DNA of 64,000 bases from the NCBI RefSeq assembly GCF_015624425.1, contig NZ_CP049919.1:4278001-4342000 (forward strand). The letters run 5' to 3'. How positions within the stretch are numbered: position 1 is the first letter of the stretch; each line of letters starts with the position of its first letter. The notes beneath the pieces are model-generated. The model had not been told where the DNA came from, did no database searches, and saw nothing but the letters and a program-made list of their open reading frames with translations. Shown here in pieces: positions 59,928 through 64,000 of this stretch. Source of the DNA: Roseateles sp. DAIF2. GTDB lineage: Bacteria > Pseudomonadota > Gammaproteobacteria > Burkholderiales > Burkholderiaceae_C. The translations under genes were made by a program, and so were the position numbers.

Positions 59928-60473
59928 TCAACGCTTCTTCGGCGCCAGCACCATGATCATCTGCCGGCCTTCCAGCTTGGGCATGTTCTCGACCACCGCC
60001 ACATCGGCCAGTTCGTCGCGGATCCGCTCCAAGAGGCGCATGCCGATGTCCTGGTGCGTGATCTCGCGGCCGCGATAGCGCAAGGTGACCTTGCCCTTGT
60101 CGCCATCCTCGGCGATGAAGCGGCGCAGATTGCGCATCTTGATCTGGTAGTCCCCCTCGTCGGTGCCGGGGCGGAACTTCACTTCCTTGATCTCGATGAC
60201 CTTCTGCTTGGCTTTCGCCTCGGCTGCGCGCTTCTGCTCGATGTACTTGAACTTGCCGTAATCCATCAACCGGCACACGGGCGGGTTGGCGGTTGCGGAA
60301 ATCTCGACCAGATCGACATCCATGTCGCCCGCCATGCGCAGGGCTTCCTGGATGCTCACGACGCCAATAGGCTCGTTCTCCGGGCCGTTCAGGCGCACTT
60401 CGGGAGCAGTGATTTCACGGTTCAGCCGATGCTTGCGCTCGGGAATCGCACGACGGTCAGCAAAAGTAGCGAT
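59928..60473 (-). CDS. infC: Translation initiation factor IF-3
   Basis: The 181-residue product has both IF-3 domains: [25 protein letters not shown] at the N-terminus and [43 protein letters not shown] in the C-terminal half. Counting back from the homology, the frame opens at ATC (60473) with AAAGG about eight bases upstream and no ATG or TTG in a suitable place. A rare start codon is the hallmark of infC, allowing IF-3 to repress its own translation. A GTG at 60398 is in frame but would remove 25 conserved residues. Confidence 0.93.
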   Translation of the reverse strand: MATFADRRAIPERKHRLNREITAPEVRLNGPENEPIGVVSIQEALRMAGDMDVDLVEISATANPPVCRLMDYGKFKYIEQKRAAEAKAKQKVIEIKEVKFRPGTDEGDYQIKMRNLRRFIAEDGDKGKVTLRYRGREITHQDIGMRLLERIRDELADVAVVENMPKLEGRQMIMVLAPKKR

Positions 60474-60536
60474 GGTGCATACCTTTCAACGAGCCCAAGG
60501 CAGGGAGCCCACAAGAAGCAAAAGCGCGCCCAGACG

Positions 60537-62444
60537 TTAGGCCTTCGATGCGATGTCGCCAGAGAGCTTGCCAATGAAGCTGTCCAGGGGCATCACACCC
60601 AGGTCTTGGTTGCCACGGGCGCGCACCGCAACGGCCCCGTTTGCCTTCTCCTTGTCGCCTACGACCAGAATGTACGGGACCTTCTGCAATGAATGCTCGC
60701 GGATTTTATACGTGATTTTCTCGTTCCGCAAATCGGCTGCCACCCTAAGCCCTTGTTTTTGCAGCGATTTCACGATCTCGGCGACATAGTCCGCCTGGGC
60801 ATCGGTGATATTGGCCACCACCACCTGGGTCGGCGCCAGCCAGACCGGCAGCGCGCCGGCATGCTGTTCGATCAGGATGCCGATGAAGCGCTCCAGGCTG
60901 CCGACGATGGCCCGGTGCAGCATGATCGGGCGATGGCGCGAGCCGTCCTCGCCGACGAACTCGGCGTCCAGGCGCTCGGGCATGTTCGGGTCGACCTGGA
61001 TCGTGCCGCATTGCCATTGGCGACCCAGCGCGTCCTTCAGCGTGTACTCGATCTTGGGGCCGTAGAAGGCGCCTTCGCCCGGCAGGTATTCGAACTCGCA
61101 GCCCGATGCCTTCAGGCCCTCGGCCAGCGCGGCCTCGGCCTTGTCCCAGCTTTCCTCGCTACCGATGCGCTTCTCCGGTCGCGTCGAGAGCTTGTAGAGG
61201 ATCTCGGTGAAGCCGAAGTCCTTGTACACCTTCTGCAGCAGGGTCGTGAAGGCCTGCACCTCGGCCTGGATCATGTCCTCGGTGCAGAAGATATGGCCAT
61301 CATCCTGCGTGAAGCCGCGCACGCGCATGATGCCGTGCAGGCCGCCGGTCGGCTCGTTGCGGTGGCATTGGCCGAACTCGCCAAAGCGCAGCGGCAGGTC
61401 GCGGTAGCTCTTGATACCTTGCTTGTAGATCAGGATATGGCCGGGGCAGTTCATCGGCTTGAGCGCGTAGTCGCGCTTCTCCGACTCCGTCGTGAACATG
61501 TTCTCGCGGTACTTGTCCCAGTGGCCAGTCTTCTCCCACAGCCCCTGGTCCAGGATCTGCGGCCCCTTGACCTCCAGGTAGCCGTTGTCGCGGTAGACGC
61601 GGCGCATGTACTGCTCCACCTCCTGCCATACCGTCCAGCCCTTGGGATGCCAGAACACCGTGCCGGGCGAATGCTCGTCGATGTGGAACAGGTCCAGTTC
61701 CTTGCCGATCTTGCGGTGGTCGCGCTTCTCGGCCTCTTCCAGCATCGTCAGGTACTGCTGCAGGTCGTCCTTGCTGGCCCAGGCCGTGCCGTAGATGCGC
61801 TGCAGCTGCTCGTTGCGATGGTCGCCGCGCCAGTAGGCGCCGGCCACCTTCATCAGCTTGAAATGCTTGAGCTTGCCGGTAGACGGCACATGGGGGCCGC
61901 GGCACAGGTCGGTGAACTTGCCCTCGGCATACAGCGAGACCTCCTGGTCGGCCGGGATGCTGGCGATGATCTCGGCCTTGTAGGCCTCGCCGATGCTCTT
62001 GAAGTACTCGACCGCCGCGTCGCGCGGCAGCACCGAGCGCTCGACCTTCTCGTCCTTCTTGGCCAGCTCGGCCATCTTCTTCTCGATCGCGACCAGATCC
62101 TCCGGCGTGAAGGGGCGCTTGTAGGAGAAGTCGTAATAGAAGCCATGCTCGATCACCGGGCCGATCGTGACCTGGGCATCCGGGAACAGCTCCTTGACCG
62201 CATAGGCCAGCAGGTGGGCGGTGGAGTGGCGGATCACCTCCAGGCCGTCGGCATCCTTCTCGGTGACGATGGCCAGCTGCGCATCGGCGGCAATCAGATG
62301 GCTGGTGTCGACCAGCTTGCCGTCCACGCGGCCGGCCAGCGCGGCCTTGGCCAGGCCGGCGCCGATCGAGGCGGCCACCTGGGCGACGGTGACGGGCGCA
62401 TCGAATTCGCGCTTGGAACCGTCGGGCAGTTGAATCGAGATCAT
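60537..62444 (-). CDS. thrS: Threonyl-tRNA synthetase
   Basis: The 635-residue class II synthetase has an N-terminal TGS domain ([19 protein letters not shown]), the N2 editing domain with [18 protein letters not shown] and [10 protein letters not shown], the catalytic core with motif 2 ([31 protein letters not shown]), the zinc ligand Cys in KPMNCPGH, and an HGTP anticodon domain at the C-terminus. ATG 62444 follows GGAGGAG. A threonine-rich leader peptide and terminator hairpin lie immediately upstream, indicating control by threonyl-tRNA supply. It heads the translation operon thrS-infC-rpmI-rplT-pheS-pheT-ihfA-merR. Confidence 0.97.
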   Translation of the reverse strand: MISIQLPDGSKREFDAPVTVAQVAASIGAGLAKAALAGRVDGKLVDTSHLIAADAQLAIVTEKDADGLEVIRHSTAHLLAYAVKELFPDAQVTIGPVIEHGFYYDFSYKRPFTPEDLVAIEKKMAELAKKDEKVERSVLPRDAAVEYFKSIGEAYKAEIIASIPADQEVSLYAEGKFTDLCRGPHVPSTGKLKHFKLMKVAGAYWRGDHRNEQLQRIYGTAWASKDDLQQYLTMLEEAEKRDHRKIGKELDLFHIDEHSPGTVFWHPKGWTVWQEVEQYMRRVYRDNGYLEVKGPQILDQGLWEKTGHWDKYRENMFTTESEKRDYALKPMNCPGHILIYKQGIKSYRDLPLRFGEFGQCHRNEPTGGLHGIMRVRGFTQDDGHIFCTEDMIQAEVQAFTTLLQKVYKDFGFTEILYKLSTRPEKRIGSEESWDKAEAALAEGLKASGCEFEYLPGEGAFYGPKIEYTLKDALGRQWQCGTIQVDPNMPERLDAEFVGEDGSRHRPIMLHRAIVGSLERFIGILIEQHAGALPVWLAPTQVVVANITDAQADYVAEIVKSLQKQGLRVAADLRNEKITYKIREHSLQKVPYILVVGDKEKANGAVAVRARGNQDLGVMPLDSFIGKLSGDIASKA

Positions 62445-62464
62445 GGTGGAGGAGCTCCGGAAAA

Positions 62465-62493
62465 ACAAAAAGCGCGGCCGGGAGCCGCGCTTT
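62465..62493 (-). terminator. Attenuator terminator before thrS
   Basis: On the minus strand AAAGCGCGGC-TCCCG-GCCGCGCTTT (10-bp perfect stem) is followed by TTGTTTTTCC and ends about 20 bases before the thrS start. The segment just after the leader peptide stop (GGCCGCG, 62528-62534) can pair with the 5' arm (CGCGGC), which would form an antiterminator. Confidence 0.85.
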
Positions 62494-62536
62494 GGAGATC
62501 AGGGATGAACGAGAAGACGTGACGAGCCGCGGCCGA

Positions 62537-62578
62537 CTAAACCTCAGAGGTAGTGGTGGTCGTAGTTCGCGGTGTCAT
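62537..62578 (-). CDS. Threonine-rich leader peptide of thrS
   Basis: The 13-codon frame reads MTPRTTTTTTSEV and stops at TAG. Codons 5-10 are all threonine (ACT ACG ACC ACC ACT ACC) and seven of 13 residues are Thr. GAGAAAGG lies upstream of the ATG as a possible, rather distant Shine-Dalgarno sequence. The stop codon is followed within three bases by a segment able to pair with the terminator stem before thrS. This is the layout of ribosome-mediated attenuation: stalling at the Thr codons when threonyl-tRNA is low should favour antitermination. Confidence 0.8.
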   Translation of the reverse strand: MTPRTTTTTTSEV

Positions 62579-62622
62579 AACCAGGGCGCCTTTCTCGGTC
62601 CTTGTCCGTCACAGATGCTCCG

Positions 62623-62628
62623 ATTGTA
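62623..62628 (-). promoter_or_regulatory. Possible -10 element of the leader-thrS transcript
   Basis: TACAAT (5 of 6 matches to TATAAT) lies on the minus strand 44 bases upstream of the leader ATG, just after the lipoprotein stop. No clear -35 hexamer precedes it; TGTACC at 18-base spacing is the best weak candidate. Confidence 0.45.
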
Positions 62629-62638
62629 AGCCAGCCGA

Positions 62639-63157
62639 TTACCAACGGTACAGGCGGCCGTTTTCGATGCGCACCCGGTCACCGACCTTCAGCCCGTCGA
62701 GCTGGCCCAGCTCGAACCATTGCTCGGCGCCGCGGCGCTCCAGCTGCACCAGCACCTCGTAGCGGGTGCGGCCGCTGCGCTGGCGTTCGATCTCGTTGCC
62801 GACCACCGCGCCGCCGACGGCGCCGGCCACCGTGGCCGCGGCGCGGCCGCTGCCCTTGCCGACCTGGTTGCCCAGGGCACCACCGATCACGCCGCCGATC
62901 AGCGCCCCACCGCCGCTGCTGCCGCCGCCCTCGATCTGCTCGATGCTGCGCACATGACCGTATTGCACCGGCGCCTGCGACGGGCCGCCGCTGCCGGGGT
63001 AGCTGCCGCTGGGCGGGTAGCCGCCCTGCTCGTAGACCGGCGCGCGGTTCTGGCGCGGTTCATGGTGGGAGGCGCAGCCGCCCAGGGCCAGCGCCGCCGC
63101 GGCCGTGGCGAGCAGGGCCGTGCGATGCCAGGCAAGTCGCTTGTTGTGGGTGTTCAT
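62639..63157 (-). CDS. Glycine-zipper 2TM lipoprotein (17 kDa surface antigen-like)
   Basis: The 172-residue product has a lipoprotein signal with lipobox LGGC (Cys28), a Gly/Ser/Pro/Tyr-rich linker, a glycine-zipper double span (GGGALIGGVIGGALGNQVGKGSGRAAATVAGAVGGAVVGNEIE) and a C-terminal domain of the type seen after such zippers (YEVLVQLERRGAEQWFELGQLDGLKVGDRVRIENGRLYRW). It is an envelope protein of the rickettsial 17-kDa antigen/SlyB-like group. ATG 63157 follows AGGAG at eight bases. Its stop immediately precedes the thrS leader promoter. Confidence 0.88.
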   Translation of the reverse strand: MNTHNKRLAWHRTALLATAAAALALGGCASHHEPRQNRAPVYEQGGYPPSGSYPGSGGPSQAPVQYGHVRSIEQIEGGGSSGGGALIGGVIGGALGNQVGKGSGRAAATVAGAVGGAVVGNEIERQRSGRTRYEVLVQLERRGAEQWFELGQLDGLKVGDRVRIENGRLYRW

Positions 63158-63232
63158 GGTCAATCTCCTTGCAAGGACACATGACCATTAAACGCCCGCC
63201 CGGCACCCGGCGTTGAGCCGGCTTACCTCCGC

Positions 63233-64000
63233 TTACAGCGCTTGCGCGTCCAGGCTCGATGTTTCCACCGCGGCCGCGAACTCGTCGCGCAGCCGCTGGC
63301 TCTCGGCGATCGCGCGCAGCCAGGCCTTGGCACGGGCCTGCACATCATCGCCGTAATGCCTGAAGTCGTCGCGGTCCGGCAGCTTGGCGCGCGGCAGGCT
63401 CTCGATCCAGGCCGGGTTCGGCGACAGCAGCACGACGTTGTCCAGAAAGGCGGTGGCCGCGTGCCGGCCCTTCAGGCTCTTGTCCAGCCAGCCCGGGATC
63501 ACCTGACGCTGGAAATGCGGATACAGCACCAGGCCGTCGCCGGCCATCGCCGCGTAGTTCAGGTGCAGGTGGTAGTCGGTGATGCCGCCGTCCCAGTAGG
63601 CACCGCGCGGCCCGCCGGGAATGTCGTGCACCGCCTGCAACCAGAAGGGGATCGAGCAGCTGGCCAGCACGGCCGGCCGCAGGTTCTGCTCGCTCAGCGC
63701 CACCTGCTGGCTGCGGTAATCGACCAGCGGCATCGGCAGCGGCGCGCGCGGGTCGGAGAACACCACGCGCTCCAGCCAGGCCCCCATCACGCGCCGGCCC
63801 AGCAGATTGGCCGCGAAGGCGCCGGTATAGCCCAGCGGCGTGCGCAGCCGCCCTTCCCGGCCCAGGATATGGCGCCCGCGCGAGGTGAACACATGCAGGC
63901 GGTAGCGCGGATGGCTCAAGACCTGGCCCTCGCGGCCGCCGAAGCTCTCGCCCAGCTTGGCGCTGAAGCCGCGCGACACCGTTGCGGCGCTCGGGCGCCG
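63233..64000 (-). CDS. Patatin-like phospholipase family protein, 5' end outside the window
   Basis: The frame stays open to the window edge (no stop up to 64000), so only the C-terminal part of about 255 residues is seen. It shows a patatin-type core end with PAVLASCSIPFWL and the catalytic-Asp motif YWDGGITDYHLHLNY; the GxSxG nucleophile must lie beyond the edge. A GTG at 63979 is an internal codon rather than a start. Such proteins hydrolyse membrane or storage lipids; the substrate is unknown. No terminator is evident in the 75 bases before the next gene. Confidence 0.85.
   Translation of the reverse strand, partial: RRPSAATVSRGFSAKLGESFGGREGQVLSHPRYRLHVFTSRGRHILGREGRLRTPLGYTGAFAANLLGRRVMGAWLERVVFSDPRAPLPMPLVDYRSQQVALSEQNLRPAVLASCSIPFWLQAVHDIPGGPRGAYWDGGITDYHLHLNYAAMAGDGLVLYPHFQRQVIPGWLDKSLKGRHAATAFLDNVVLLSPNPAWIESLPRAKLPDRDDFRHYGDDVQARAKAWLRAIAESQRLRDEFAAAVETSSLDAQAL

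Noticed and set aside
60449..60482. Seven-codon frame (ATG at about 60482) overlapping the infC start
   Set aside because: Not called as a gene: it is out of frame, very short and could be chance; it is mentioned only in the infC start finding.

Overview
The window is high-GC chromosomal DNA, most likely from a betaproteobacterium of the order Burkholderiales (Rubrivivax/Roseateles/Leptothrix-like). The placement rests on GC-rich codon use, on the thrS-infC-rpmI-rplT-pheS-pheT-ihfA-merR order, on ilvI-ilvH-ilvC next to pssA and leuA, and on the sigma factor-DUF3619-DUF3106-RDD string. It is judged from family recognition, not from a database search. No rRNA, insertion sequence, prophage or CRISPR array is visible.

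Layout. At 1-3.9 kb are a small cysteine-cluster protein and two tandem paralogous peptide-type solute-binding proteins with duplicated upstream boxes and no permease genes. At 3.9-6.1 kb is a divergent MFS exporter/LysR pair around an AT-rich spacer. At 6.3-12.2 kb, on the minus strand, is a fatty/branched-chain acyl oxidation block (etfB, etfA, acyl-CoA dehydrogenase, flavin oxidoreductase) with a palindromic operator ahead of etfB, followed by an amidohydrolase gene broken by an amber codon. murI and a UMF1-type transporter follow. At 14.5-21.3 kb are tRNAs (Leu, three Gly, Cys) and the proteostasis block tig-clpP-clpX-lon, with another tRNA-Leu ahead of tig. At 21.4-25.7 kb is a two-gene RND efflux unit facing hpnCDE (squalene synthesis, 25.8-28.8 kb). 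Then come a TIGR03790 protein, an IclR regulator and pbpG. At 31.9-39.8 kb is branched-chain amino acid synthesis: two different leuA classes, a leucine leader peptide with attenuator, pssA, ilvC, ilvH and ilvI. At 40-46.6 kb are a sigma factor operon, dgkA, glnK, nadE and an acyltransferase. At 46.7-54.4 kb are soluble and membrane pyrophosphatases back to back, a J-domain-like protein, an unrecognised 510-residue protein and an AraC/CynX-type exporter pair. At 54.5-62.6 kb is the translation operon thrS to merR plus tRNA-Pro, headed by a threonine-rich leader peptide and a terminator. A glycine-zipper lipoprotein and a patatin-like protein cut by the window edge close the region.

The most notable features are regulatory. 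thrS is preceded by a 13-codon reading frame with six threonine codons in a row, then a terminator hairpin. The long leuA is preceded by a 19-codon frame with seven leucines, three of them consecutive CTA codons. Both look like ribosome-stalling attenuators. The tRNA-Leu(UAG) that reads CTA is encoded in the same window. The infC-rpmI and rplT-pheS spacers of the translation operon are also densely structured, and infC appears to start at a non-AUG ATC codon.
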